Origin: Methanosarcinales archaeon
GTDB lineage: Archaea > Halobacteriota > Methanosarcinia > Methanosarcinales > Methanocomedenaceae
Reading direction: 5' to 3'
NCBI GenBank assembly: GCA_023136155.1
Contig: JAGLRT010000012.1
Coordinates: 1 to 24,319, forward strand
DNA: 24,319 nucleotides
Of this stretch, positions 14,595 through 23,326 are shown piece by piece (position 1 is the stretch's first letter; every line of letters starts with the position of its first letter). The position numbers and the translations under genes are program-made. Below the pieces are notes generated by a model. It saw nothing but the letters and a program-made list of their open reading frames with translations. It did no database searches and was not told the DNA's origin.

Positions 14595-15928
14595 TTATTG
14601 GAATTGATGATACCGATTCTGTTGACGGGATGTGCACCACATATCTTACAGCAGTGCTTATTGACCAGATTAAGGAACTTGGCACCATCAAAGGAATGCC
14701 CCGCCTTATACGGCTGAATCCCAATATTAAATACAAAACCAGGGGAAATGCAGCATTGTCCCTGGAGATTGAAGCCAACCCCGGCTTAGAACAAAATATT
14801 ATGGACACAGCCATCTCACTGGTGGAAGAAATGGCTGATGTTGATTGTGATAATACCAATCCGGGTGTAGTGTTCCTACAGGACAGAAATGAGCAGGACG
14901 AGAAGTTAAGGAACGCATTGGAAATATTCATGTGGAGGGCCATGCAGGATGTGCTTACCATTGGTGATGCCCGTACCCTTATCGACAGGTTCGAACTGGC
15001 ACATAAGGGATTCAAAAACGGGCGTGGACTCATCGGTGCCCTTGCTGCTTGCGGAGCTATTGCCTGCGGGCTGCCTGACCATACCTACGAGATGGTTGCA
15101 TATCGCCTACCTAAGAATTTTGGGACGCTCCGGAGTATTGACCATGATTCGGTATTCAGGGCAGATGAAGTAACATACCCAGGCACATGGGATACGGTGG
15201 ATATAGCAAACAATATTGTGGTATTTGCACCTCATTCTCCTGACCCTGTGCTGTTCGGCATACGTGGTGATAACATCCATGCCATCCGGCAAGCATTCGA
15301 CCTGATAGAATCTGAAACCCCTGGCCGTGCAATCCTGTACATGACCAACCAGGGAACTGACCTGCATCTTCTTGACGAGCATATCAGTAACCTCAGTGAG
15401 GAACGGTCATATTGTGTCACGGGTAAAGTCCATGACACCCCCAGGACCATTGAGGGGGGTCATACTTTCTTCACATTTGGTATTGATGATGTTGAATCTG
15501 AAGTTGATGGTGCGGTTGAAGTTGGGGAAGTTGGTGAAGGCACTTGCACCATAGAATGTGCGGCTTTTGAACCAACAAAAGGTTTCAGGCTGGTGGTCAG
15601 GCAGTTGATGCCCGGAGACAGGGTACGGGTGTATGGAAGTGTCCAGAATGATACCATGAATCTTGAAAAAATTGACATCATTGAACTCTCGTCTCACGAA
15701 ATAGCAGAAAACCCAATCTGCCCATCTTGCGGTAAACATATGAAATCAGCAGGACGTAGCCAGGGATACAGGTGCAAACGCTGTGGTACTGCTGATAGCA
15801 TCATTAATCTGACTTCTGTTGACAGAACCATCAAACCCGGAATATATGAGGTGCCGCCCAGCGCAAGACGTCATATCTCTATGCCGTTAGTACGGTCCGG
15901 GGATAAAAGGGCATTCCCGTCCAGGTAA
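14591..15928 (+). CDS. tiaS: tRNA(Ile2) 2-agmatinylcytidine synthetase TiaS
   Basis: TiaS attaches agmatine to C34 of tRNA-Ile with CAU anticodon so that it reads AUA, an archaeal-specific and essential step. The 445 residues carry the N-terminal IGIDDTDSVDGMCTTYL (3-19) characteristic of the TCKD domain, the RLNPNIKYKTRGNAALSLEI region (41-60), KGFKNGRGLIGALAACG (139-155), an OB-like domain near 270-365 starting with SYCVTGKV, and a zinc ribbon with Cys377, Cys380, Cys395 and Cys398. It ends in a basic tail. The ATG overlaps the dapF end by four bases. Linkage to lysine synthesis is probably only transcriptional. Confidence 0.95.
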   Translation: MIIGIDDTDSVDGMCTTYLTAVLIDQIKELGTIKGMPRLIRLNPNIKYKTRGNAALSLEIEANPGLEQNIMDTAISLVEEMADVDCDNTNPGVVFLQDRNEQDEKLRNALEIFMWRAMQDVLTIGDARTLIDRFELAHKGFKNGRGLIGALAACGAIACGLPDHTYEMVAYRLPKNFGTLRSIDHDSVFRADEVTYPGTWDTVDIANNIVVFAPHSPDPVLFGIRGDNIHAIRQAFDLIESETPGRAILYMTNQGTDLHLLDEHISNLSEERSYCVTGKVHDTPRTIEGGHTFFTFGIDDVESEVDGAVEVGEVGEGTCTIECAAFEPTKGFRLVVRQLMPGDRVRVYGSVQNDTMNLEKIDIIELSSHEIAENPICPSCGKHMKSAGRSQGYRCKRCGTADSIINLTSVDRTIKPGIYEVPPSARRHISMPLVRSGDKRAFPSR

Positions 15929-16024
15929 GATTTGAACCAAGGCTTAATGTGGTTCACCAGTTAAGTTTTTGCTTATACAAGTTGTGTAATTAATTATTAA
16001 ATCCATTTATTCTAATAAAATGTC

Positions 16025-16312
16025 ATGAAAATAGGAGTATTATTATTGACAGAAAATGATTTGCAAAAGTTCAAAAAAAACATCATTCCTCTTGATAGTT
16101 TTAAAAAATCAGAATGGCCATTGAAATATGGAATCAGTCTGACCATTGCCTATAAAGGAGAGATTATTACTGCATCAATGGCACCTAAAGGTAAAAAAGA
16201 GGAAATGACTGACCTGGTAATTCTGGCATTCAACAGGCGACCCGGGTTACATAAACTCACAGAAGGAAGTATGACTGAAGATTTTATCCGTCCCTGTGCT
16301 TGTGGTGGCTAA
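16025..16312 (+). CDS. 95-aa protein of unknown function with a C-terminal Cys motif
   Basis: I do not recognise this protein. It starts MKIGVLLLTENDLQKFKKN, has a beta-rich middle (KYGISLTIAYKGEIITAS), and ends in FIRPCACGG, where Cys-Ala-Cys-Gly-Gly is the most striking feature and might bind metal or be modified. There is no signal peptide or membrane segment. Its TAA is directly followed by the GTG of the next gene, with no gap, so the two are cotranslated and may act together. AAATCCATTTATTC ahead of it could be a promoter. Composition resembles the neighbouring genes. Confidence 0.7.
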   Translation: MKIGVLLLTENDLQKFKKNIIPLDSFKKSEWPLKYGISLTIAYKGEIITASMAPKGKKEEMTDLVILAFNRRPGLHKLTEGSMTEDFIRPCACGG

Positions 16313-16990
16313 GTGATAATTCTTGAAAATGAACGATCCGATGAACCACTAATAGGTGAGCGGGTGATAAAGCACCCTGATATGATACGGGCTGCTGAAT
16401 GGGTATTGACTGAATATGAACCACCGAAGAGAGATATCTGTATATTTGTACCATGTTCAATGAAAAAACCATTTCATGAAAGCCCATCTCATAAGATTTT
16501 TGACAAAATTATTTTCAACCACCTTGAAAACGACCAGGTGCATGTGGTTGTTTTCGGTACTTGCGGCATAGCGCCAAGAGAACTGGATACAGAATATCCT
16601 TTCATGGATTACAAGTTCATGCTGGGTCGTTGTGATGTACCCACTATAAAGCGGGAGTTCCACAAACTTGAAAGCCAGCGGCTTGCTCGCTACCTTAAGA
16701 AAACTTTAGGACATTATATGCACAGAATAGCATATTGTATTGGTGATTTCAGGGCCGCTATGGAGAAGGCAGTGGAATTGAGCGGTGTTGAAGTGGAAAT
16801 CGTTCCTACCGGGGAGAGCATTAAGCAGGTGTTTGACCCTGATTTAAAATTCGGATACGGTAGTTTGCACATGGAACAATATCTCAAGGATTTTGATGAG
16901 GCGATTTGCCGTGCTGCGGGTGGGGAGCCTTCAAGCAGCATTATATCGGGTGAATCTATTGTTAAGGACACTGAGTGGTATTTATTATAG
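16313..16990 (+). CDS. DUF5591 protein related to the C-terminal part of archaeosine synthase ArcS
   Basis: The 225 residues match the DUF5591 domain, which in ArcS lies near the C-terminal region of the enzyme that helps turn preQ0-tRNA into archaeosine. Visible are ICIFVPCSMKKPFHESPSHK (about 42-61), VVVFGTCGIAPRELDTEYP (about 77-95), then YLKKTLGHY, HRIAYCIGDFRAAMEKA and IVPTGESIKQ. There is no catalytic TGT-like or PUA domain, so this is a stand-alone form of unknown activity, not full ArcS. The start is GTG at 16313, right after the stop of the 95-aa gene. An alkyltransferase gene follows after about 60 bases. Confidence 0.8.
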   Translation: MIILENERSDEPLIGERVIKHPDMIRAAEWVLTEYEPPKRDICIFVPCSMKKPFHESPSHKIFDKIIFNHLENDQVHVVVFGTCGIAPRELDTEYPFMDYKFMLGRCDVPTIKREFHKLESQRLARYLKKTLGHYMHRIAYCIGDFRAAMEKAVELSGVEVEIVPTGESIKQVFDPDLKFGYGSLHMEQYLKDFDEAICRAAGGEPSSSIISGESIVKDTEWYLL

Positions 16991-17049
16991 TATATTATGG
17001 TGTAGGATTCCAAGTATAGAATATCAGATATGCGATATAGGGTTTCAAC

Positions 17050-17505
17050 ATGTCAACAGATTATTTTTATGCAAAACCGATTGATATGTGGGTGGCAGTT
17101 GAGGAATTTGCCGGCGTGGTCAAATCTGTGCACTTCATGAAAAATCACACTGGTAAAACCCGCATAACCTATCCAGTATCATTAGACCTGCAGCGATATT
17201 TCAAAGGCGAAACTGTAGATTTTTCGTGTTATGATGTGGACCTGTCAGAATTCACACCCTTCCAGCAACAAGTTTTGACTGCTACACGATCCATCAGATG
17301 GGGCAATAGCATTACTTATTCCCGGCTTGCCAGTTTGATAGAAAGACCCAGGGCAACGAGAGCAGTCGGTACTGCACTTGGTAAGAACAGGGTACCAGTG
17401 ATTATACCATGCCACAGGGTAGTTTCAAAAAATGGGTCCGGTGGATTTTCCTACGCGTTAGACGTGAAACAGAGATTATTGGGACTTGAATCTATAAAGG
17501 TCTAA
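17050..17505 (+). CDS. ogt: Methylated-DNA--protein-cysteine methyltransferase
   Basis: The enzyme repairs O6-alkylguanine by irreversible transfer of the alkyl group to its own cysteine. The active-site motif IIPCHRVV (118-125) holds Cys121. Other family marks are FTPFQQQVLTATRSIRWGNS (68-87), TYSRLASLIERPRATRAVGT (89-108) with the helix-turn-helix Arg, and the end region GSGGFSYALDVKQRLLGLE. At 151 residues it is the short archaeal form with a reduced N-terminal domain. The ATG at 17050 is the first good start. A TATA-like stretch TATAGTATATTATG is present near 16986-17000. Confidence 0.94.
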   Translation: MSTDYFYAKPIDMWVAVEEFAGVVKSVHFMKNHTGKTRITYPVSLDLQRYFKGETVDFSCYDVDLSEFTPFQQQVLTATRSIRWGNSITYSRLASLIERPRATRAVGTALGKNRVPVIIPCHRVVSKNGSGGFSYALDVKQRLLGLESIKV

Positions 17506-17798
17506 GCAGGCTGTTCCACTTTGGGCGAGGTAACGGTAAACCAATACATAAAGGTACTGCGCTTCGATAAATATTCAGATAATATGTATACGATTCAAAT
17601 CTAATGGTAACTGACTCCATTTTGAAATCGAAAAACTGCTTAAGCACTTGATTTAGATAATCCTAATTTTCATTTTACCCTGATTTTTTTAGTGGATACC
17701 ATTCATCTTATTAACTATACCTCGCCACAGCTCTGCTGCGGTTGGGTGTGCAGTCACAACTTTTGACTTGAAAACGGTAAGTAGATTCCCTATTTAGA
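17506..17798. other. Spacer without a recognised gene
   Basis: This convergent region between ogt and rnhA has no frame I can defend. CGAGGTA near 17524 and TACCTCG near 17718 form a short inverted pair and a TTTTTTT run sits at 17684-17690; the latter may stop transcription. Confidence 0.3.
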
Positions 17799-18254
17799 TC
17801 AATGCCCTGCCCCATCCAGTGCCTCATTCGCCAGCCCGTCAATCTTCGCCACCCTCTTATCAGATCTACGGACATGTTGGTGTTTCACTAATGCGAAAAT
17901 TTTCCTCAACTTAGATACTTTCTCGAACAGCGGCTTCAAATTTTCAGCCTTCACCCTGTATTGCCCTTTCAGCTGCTTAACCATCAATTCACTATCACTA
18001 AAATGCTCAACCTCATCCTTGCAAAAGTGTGCAGCACGCTCCAGCGCTGCCACAAGGGCCCGATATTCAGCCTCATTGTTAGTTGCCTTTCCGATATATT
18101 CAGCCTTTTCCTCAACAACACCCCAATCGGTATCATATATCCCATATCCAATGGCTGAAGCGCCGGGATTACCCCTGGAAGCCCCGTCCGTTACCACAAA
18201 GACCTTCTGAAATTTCGACATCGTATACTCACAATGTTTTAGTAACATAAACAT
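17799..18254 (-). CDS. rnhA: Ribonuclease HI
   Basis: RNase HI cuts the RNA strand of RNA-DNA hybrids. The four catalytic acids are visible: Asp23 in VVTDGASRGNPG, Glu61 in ATNNEAEYRAL, Asp87 in FSDSELMVKQL and Asp139 in KIDGLANEAL, in 151 residues. Three starts are possible: ATG at 18254 (GGGAG close before it), ATG at 18248, or ATG at 18221, which gives the more usual N-terminus MSKFQKVFVVTDG. The gene is divergent from the methanogenesis marker 2 gene; the two start codons are only about 20 bases apart, so they share one control region. Confidence 0.93.
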   Translation of the reverse strand: MFMLLKHCEYTMSKFQKVFVVTDGASRGNPGASAIGYGIYDTDWGVVEEKAEYIGKATNNEAEYRALVAALERAAHFCKDEVEHFSDSELMVKQLKGQYRVKAENLKPLFEKVSKLRKIFALVKHQHVRRSDKRVAKIDGLANEALDGAGH

Positions 18255-18272
18255 TATTCTCCCACAATAAAT

Positions 18273-19268
18273 ATGGAGGAATCACATCTGGACCTTAATA
18301 AGATAGCCCATGAAATAAGGTCATTCGAAGGCCTTACCCGCAAGCATTCAATCTCAGAAATTACCAATATATTCGAAGAAGTCAGATCCCAGTATGGAAA
18401 CTGTATCGTGGATTTCGGAGATGATGCCGCAGTGCTGGACTCTGGAGGCGATGAAGTGATACTGTTCGCTGCCGATGGCATCTGGGGCCGACTGCTTAAT
18501 GCCAGTCCCTGGTGGGCAGGCTATAGTTCAGTGCTGGTTAACGTAAATGACATCTCTGCTATGGGAGGCAGGCCGCTGGGTATGGTCAATGTACTGTCCA
18601 GCAGTGATAAAGGCGCATGTGTCCAGTTGCTCAACGGGATAAAGGATGGCATATCCAAATTCGGGGTACCAATGGTGGGCGGACACCTGCATCCGGACAC
18701 ACCTCATCTTTCCCTGTCAGTAGCCATTGTCGGTGTGGCTAAGAAGGACTGCCTGATACGCAGTGATACTGCCCAGGCAGGCGACCTGGTCATTGCTGCT
18801 TATGATATGGTCGGCAATGTAGGTCCCAATTCACCTTACAGCTGGGATACCACTACAATGAAGGAACCGGCAGATGTGCGAGAGAAGTACATGGTGATGC
18901 AGACCATCGGGGAAGCACATGCAGTAACTGCAGGGAAGGATATCAGCAACCCTGGTACCCTGGGTACGCTGGGTATGTTGCTTGAAACCAGCGACAAGGG
19001 CGCCGTGGTTGATCTTGACAAAATACCTGTGCCTGACGGAGTTGACTTCATCCAGTGGCTGAAGATATATCCTGCCACTGGCTACATTGTTACTTCAGTA
19101 CCCGATGATGCCGGACGCTGTATAAAACTGTTCGAAGATGTAGGCATCACGGCCAGGGTGATTGGTGAGATAACCGACGACAATAAGCTGACCATCACAA
19201 GTGGTGGGGACAGCTGGGTGCTGTTAGACTTTGAAACGGACATTGTCACAGGAATTACCACCAGATAA
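18273..19268 (+). CDS. Methanogenesis marker 2 protein (AIR synthase-related)
   Basis: The 331-residue protein is in the PurM/ThiL/SelD superfamily of ATP-binding enzymes and fits the methanogenesis marker 2 subgroup, found in methane-metabolising archaea. Marks are VDFGDDAAVL (46-55), the nucleotide-binding loop AADGIWGRLLNASPWWAGYS (66-85), VNDISAMGGRPLGMVNVLSS, GVPMVGGHLHPDTPHLSLS and GDLVIAAYDMVG, with a C-terminal GITARVIGEIT and the end motif LTITSGGDSWVLLDF. The substrate is unknown. ATG at 18273 is favoured; the JAMM protease gene follows almost directly, at 19275. Confidence 0.9.
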   Translation: MEESHLDLNKIAHEIRSFEGLTRKHSISEITNIFEEVRSQYGNCIVDFGDDAAVLDSGGDEVILFAADGIWGRLLNASPWWAGYSSVLVNVNDISAMGGRPLGMVNVLSSSDKGACVQLLNGIKDGISKFGVPMVGGHLHPDTPHLSLSVAIVGVAKKDCLIRSDTAQAGDLVIAAYDMVGNVGPNSPYSWDTTTMKEPADVREKYMVMQTIGEAHAVTAGKDISNPGTLGTLGMLLETSDKGAVVDLDKIPVPDGVDFIQWLKIYPATGYIVTSVPDDAGRCIKLFEDVGITARVIGEITDDNKLTITSGGDSWVLLDFETDIVTGITTR

Positions 19269-19274
19269 ACGAGG

Positions 19275-19691
19275 GTGTGGGCAACGACCAAAATTAAAGG
19301 TATAGCAAAGTCCACTTTGGAATTTATACTTGAAGTTTCAAAATCATCAGCACCAAAGGAATTTGCAGGACTATTACGTGCCGAAGATGGTGTTATTAAA
19401 GATGTGATATTCCTACCCGGTACCGAATCGTCCCAGGTAAGTGCTACAATACGGTTATTCATGATGCCAAATATCAGTATTGCAGGTTCTGTTCATAGCC
19501 ATCCAACGTCAAATACTAACCCCTCCAGGGCCGATCTTGCTTTGTTTGCCAGGGTAGGTGGCCACAATATCATTGCAGGCGCACCCTATGATATGCGTTC
19601 GTGGCGGTGTTATGACTCAATCGGACATTCAATAGTACTGAATGTACTTGACATAGAATTTGATGATGACAGCGACTTATTTTTATTTTAA
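19275..19691 (+). CDS. JAMM/MPN-domain metalloprotease-like protein
   Basis: This 138-residue protein has the JAMM zinc motif: Glu29 in KEFAGLLR, His74 and His76 in SVHSHPTSN, and Ser84 and Asp87 in NPSRADLALF. Archaeal members include desampylases that remove ubiquitin-like SAMPs, so an isopeptidase role is likely but not proven. The start is GTG at 19275; no ATG lies near the N-terminus. It begins seven bases after the methanogenesis marker 2 stop, so it is in the same transcript. The C-terminus is acidic, ending DDDSDLFLF. Confidence 0.88.
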   Translation: MWATTKIKGIAKSTLEFILEVSKSSAPKEFAGLLRAEDGVIKDVIFLPGTESSQVSATIRLFMMPNISIAGSVHSHPTSNTNPSRADLALFARVGGHNIIAGAPYDMRSWRCYDSIGHSIVLNVLDIEFDDDSDLFLF

Positions 19692-19878
19692 TTTCAACAA
19701 ACATGGCAATATGCCAGAATCTGGTATAGATTTTAATTTAGATTTTCTCTGAAAATAACATTTACATGGTCATTGCTGATCATCGTGGATCATGAATACT
19801 TATGGGTTATAACCGGATTTTGATATTGTGTAATGTTTGCATAAGGTTTTAGGGTCTGGAATCTATAATATCAGCCTC

Positions 19879-21843
19879 ATGAAAGAGGAAATGACCAGTG
19901 TGGATGTGGCTGCAATTGTGTCCGAATTCAATACAGGTGAACTCAGCCTGGTGGATGCAAAGATAGGAAAGATATACCAGACCAATTATGATGAAATGCG
20001 GATGACCGTGCACATCTACGGACAGGGCAGGCATAACCTGTTGATACAGGCGGGTAAGGGGATTCACCTCACCCGGCATCCCCATCCTGCACCCCAATTG
20101 CCACAGGGATTTCCCATGCTGCTTCGAAAACACACTATGGGCGGCAGGATCAAAAAAATCTCACAACATGATTTTGACCGGATCATAGAACTGGAGATTA
20201 TACGAGCTGGCGTTATTACCAGGCTTATTGCCGAGTTGTTTGCCAGGGGCAATATTATCCTGACCGATGCCGAAGGGCGCATACTTCAGCCCATGAAGCC
20301 AGTGAGCTTCAAGGACAGGATATTGCGCAGGGGCGAGATATATGAACTGCCACCCCCACAGTTCAGCCCGCTTGAGACTACCCTTGAAGAACTCACTGAC
20401 ATCTTACAGAAATCTGACAGTGATATCGTAAGGACATTGGCCACCAGGCTGAATATGGGCGGCGTGCTGGCAGAAGAGGTGTGCCTGCGGGCTGGTATTG
20501 ACAAGCACACTGTGGCGGGGGAGGTGTCTGACCTTGATGTGGTGTTGAGGGCATTGAAAACTGTATTCAGGCCCATTGAGGAAGGTAAACTTGAACCGCA
20601 TATCGTGGTAAAGGATGGCAAAAACATAGATGTGATGGCTTTTGGGCTTGAAAAATACAGTGGGTTTGAGACTCTGAAGTTTGAAAGTTTTAACATGGCA
20701 CTTGATGAATATTTTAGTGCAGGTATGGAGGTGGCAACCCCTGCACAGGTCAAAAAAGTAAAAAAAGAGAGTGTGCTTGAGAGGCGACTTCACCAGCAGC
20801 AACAGGCGATTGAGAAGTTCACCCGGCAGGCGGCGCAGTTGAAACAGACCGGGGATTTGCTGTATGCCCATTACCAGACCATTGAGGAGACAGTAAAGGT
20901 CATCAATGATGCCAGGGAGCGGCTGGGATGGGATGAGATTCAAAGCCGCCTGAAAGGTGCGGATACACCGCAGGCCAGGATTATCACGTCCATGGACCCA
21001 AGTAAGGGTACAGTGACACTGGAACTGGGTGGCAAAAATGTAATGGTTGACATTAAATTGACCTTACCCCAGAACGCCCAGGTGTTTTATAATAAAGCAA
21101 AGAAGATCTCAGGTAAAAAAACAGGGGCTGAGCGGGCGATTCTCCAGACTGAGAAATTGATAGCAAAGAAGGCTGAGCCAGAGAAGCAAAGGAGGGGCGG
21201 TAAGATCAAGGTGAAACCTCGCTGGTATGACAGGTTCAGATGGTTCGAGTCTTCTGATGGCTTCCTTATTATTGGCGGCAGGGATGCTGGCACCAATGAG
21301 GATGTAGTGAAGAAGTACATGGAAAAGCGGGATATATTTTTCCATACTGATGCACCGGGCTCGCCTGCTGTTGTAATCAAAACGGAAGGGAAGGAAGTCC
21401 CTCAGACTACGCTGGAGGAGGCTGCACGGTTCGTGGTCTCCAATTCAGGTGTATGGAAATCCGGGCGCGTGGATGGTGATTGCTATTGGGTGACGCCGGG
21501 GCAGGTGTCCAAGACCCCGGAGTCAGGTGAATTTGTGCCCAGGGGCTCGTTCATTATAAGGGGTAAGCGAAATTATATGAGTGCTACGGTGGGGGCTGCG
21601 GTGGGTATCCGGATTGAAGGTGGAATCAGGTTTTTTGGCGGGCCGCCTGAAGTTGTGAAGGGGCGGGCGCAGTATGTGGTTGAGGTTGAGCCAGGGGAAT
21701 TCAACCAGAATGATATTGCCAAAAAGGTTTACAAGATGCTGGTGGATATGGTTGGGGACCGGGCATTGGTGAAATCAATCGCTTCGGCTGATAAGATTGC
21801 TATGATGCTGCCGCCCGGGGAGTCGAGGGTGAGGAAGGGGTAA
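19879..21843 (+). CDS. rqcH: NEMF/Rqc2/RqcH homologue (ribosome quality control)
   Basis: The protein recognises stalled large ribosomal subunits with peptidyl-tRNA and supports tailing of the stuck chain. From ATG at 19879 it has 654 residues. The NFACT-N domain starts MTSVDVAAIVSEFNTGEL and includes FPMLLRKHTMGGRI. A middle coiled coil carries SVLERRLHQQQQAIEKF. The NFACT-R domain has GFLIIGGRDAGTNEDVVKKY, RDIFFHTDAPGSPAVVIKT and a conserved Arg-rich stretch RGSFIIRGKRNYM. A TTG at 19837 extends the frame, but the family start and ATG at 19879 or 19891 are preferred. The spacer from 19692 holds no other gene. Confidence 0.94.
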   Translation: MKEEMTSVDVAAIVSEFNTGELSLVDAKIGKIYQTNYDEMRMTVHIYGQGRHNLLIQAGKGIHLTRHPHPAPQLPQGFPMLLRKHTMGGRIKKISQHDFDRIIELEIIRAGVITRLIAELFARGNIILTDAEGRILQPMKPVSFKDRILRRGEIYELPPPQFSPLETTLEELTDILQKSDSDIVRTLATRLNMGGVLAEEVCLRAGIDKHTVAGEVSDLDVVLRALKTVFRPIEEGKLEPHIVVKDGKNIDVMAFGLEKYSGFETLKFESFNMALDEYFSAGMEVATPAQVKKVKKESVLERRLHQQQQAIEKFTRQAAQLKQTGDLLYAHYQTIEETVKVINDARERLGWDEIQSRLKGADTPQARIITSMDPSKGTVTLELGGKNVMVDIKLTLPQNAQVFYNKAKKISGKKTGAERAILQTEKLIAKKAEPEKQRRGGKIKVKPRWYDRFRWFESSDGFLIIGGRDAGTNEDVVKKYMEKRDIFFHTDAPGSPAVVIKTEGKEVPQTTLEEAARFVVSNSGVWKSGRVDGDCYWVTPGQVSKTPESGEFVPRGSFIIRGKRNYMSATVGAAVGIRIEGGIRFFGGPPEVVKGRAQYVVEVEPGEFNQNDIAKKVYKMLVDMVGDRALVKSIASADKIAMMLPPGESRVRKG

Positions 21844-21901
21844 GTCTATTGTGCTGTCCAGCAGAACAATATATGTGCAAAGTGATGTAATAGTTGAATA
21901 A

Positions 21902-22111
21902 ATGTCCTGTGAAATTAAATCGTTTGAAGAAAATAAGGCACAATGGATCACCATTTCTAGTGATGAATACGAATCCATGAAATCCACTCAGGAGATTTTG
22001 TCGGACCCGGAACTTTTACAACCGATTGAAGAAAGCAGAGAAAATGTCAAGGCTGGACAGTATAAAGAACTTCGTGGACTTGAGGGGACAGCAATTCTAC
22101 TGATACATTAA
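21902..22111 (+). CDS. Orphan antitoxin-like protein (Phd/YefM type)
   Basis: The 69-residue protein shows WITISSDEYESMKSTQEILS (about 15-34) and DPELLQPIEESRENVKAGQ (35-53), the pattern of Phd/YefM-type antitoxins. The normal DNA-binding N-terminus is short and changed here, and the end (KELRGLEGTAILLIH) is unlike the family, so the gene may be truncated or frameshifted. No toxin gene follows; the next 320 bases hold no RelE-like sequence I can recognise. ATG at 21902 is the start. Confidence 0.6.
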   Translation: MSCEIKSFEENKAQWITISSDEYESMKSTQEILSDPELLQPIEESRENVKAGQYKELRGLEGTAILLIH

Positions 22112-22437
22112 TCTCTTAGAACTTTTCAATCGCCATATCGATTATATCCGGATTGGAAGACAGGGCGCTGTGTGCTAAGATTGCAGGGGAGTCCAAAATA
22201 AGGAAGACATGAGTTATTTTAATTGCATATTAACAACGTATGTCCGCAAGGTGAGGTTTTGCTAAAGAAGTCAATGTACGGTACCCTTGGCACAAAATCA
22301 ATGGAAGACATACCACACTGGAAGGTCTGCGGGATAAAGAAGACAGAATCTCATCCCTCAACCCAACCCCTCGACAACCTTGTGCACATCCTCATACACC
22401 ACCACTCAGCCACATAACCCATGCCACTAATTACAGT
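22112..22437. other. Spacer without a defended gene
   Basis: A 64-codon frame (22223-22417) exists, but its product has no family feature and does not look coding. The stretch may be decayed accessory DNA next to the antitoxin. Confidence 0.3.
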
Positions 22438-22983
22438 TTATTTTTTCTTGTTGATCACAATTAATGAAATAATTGAAGTAATTAATATTAGTGCTATGGC
22501 CAATATCTGGGCGGTCATAATGGAGGCTTTTTTCACTGTAAAGGAACCATCTTCGGTGTGAGTAACCACATCTATAAGTCCAAGGTTGTTTACTGAAACC
22601 ATCTCCAAAGCTAGATCACTTGTTGAATCCACCTCACCTACTACATTAAACGAAACAAAAGCAACCTGAACATCACCGTTTATTCCCGATGAGTCAACCA
22701 TGGTCATTTCAATTTCTCCACTATTGGCTGTATTAGCTTCGATAATTCCATTATTACTGAGATTACCTATTTTAACATCCACTGCCTGTATAATTTCAGG
22801 ATCATACTTCAAGATGATATTCAGATTTCCAATATCTGAAGCATCATTCAGATAAATCGGGACATCTACAGTACTTCCTTTTGCTCCAGTTTCATCGCTC
22901 ATACTTATTGTGCAACTGGCCGCCTGGGCCGGGCTCAATAAACACAACAAGCCTATTAATATAAACAGATTTTTCATCATCAT
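22438..22983 (-). CDS. Secreted, membrane-anchored cohesin-domain protein
   Basis: The product starts MMMKNLFILIGLLCLLSPAQ with a signal peptide ending near AQA-ASC. The body has the cohesin pattern: GAKGSTVDVPIYLNDASDIG, LNIILKYDPEIIQAVDVKIG, then GEIEMTMVDSSG and VQVAFVSFNVVGE. A C-terminal membrane helix (IMTAQILAIALILITSIISL) and INKKK anchor it with the domain outside. Cohesin domains bind dockerins. A run of three ATG codons (22983, 22980, 22977) offers the start; GAGTGAT lies just before. The gene begins eight bases after the stop of a dockerin-like frame. Confidence 0.85.
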   Translation of the reverse strand: MMMKNLFILIGLLCLLSPAQAASCTISMSDETGAKGSTVDVPIYLNDASDIGNLNIILKYDPEIIQAVDVKIGNLSNNGIIEANTANSGEIEMTMVDSSGINGDVQVAFVSFNVVGEVDSTSDLALEMVSVNNLGLIDVVTHTEDGSFTVKKASIMTAQILAIALILITSIISLIVINKKK

Positions 22984-22990
22984 ATCACTC

Positions 22991-23180
22991 TTATTTATTT
23001 CCAACTGCAATCACTAAAATATTCCTCGACTCAATTGATGTTACATTTCCATCACCATTAATATCCATTGCCATGTGGTAAAACAATTCGCACAATTTCA
23101 GTTCAAAATATGATAAGCATTACCACATAGTATTTCATCTTTAATGTCGATACAATCGCTATTGATCTGAGAATACGTTC
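22991..23180 (-). pseudogene. Decayed dockerin-like fragment next to the cohesin gene
   Basis: On the minus strand from ATG 23074 the frame reads MAMDINGDGNVTSIESRNIL and then VIAVGNK, ending in TAA at 22991. DINGDGNVTS plus the following helix is a type I dockerin repeat with calcium loop. In another frame just upstream (about 23180-23098) QINSDCIDIKDEILCGNAYH looks like the first repeat, ended by TGA. The two halves are thus split by a frameshift, and no signal sequence or catalytic part is seen. It is probably the remnant of a dockerin-bearing gene that preceded the cohesin gene. Confidence 0.5.
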
Positions 23181-23326
23181 ATGGATATTATAACTAATAC
23201 TGCATATTTTATCTGGAGTTACACAAATATCGTAATGCAATCCGAAAGAAATCAGGACGATACTAAATACTTTGCATTCTTACAGTTTTTTGGATTATGT
23301 TTTCTCATCATGCGCAGAGATACAAT

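Noticed and set aside
22223..22417. 64-codon plus-strand frame after the antitoxin
   Set aside because: No family feature, low-complexity end, and no start signal; not a toxin.
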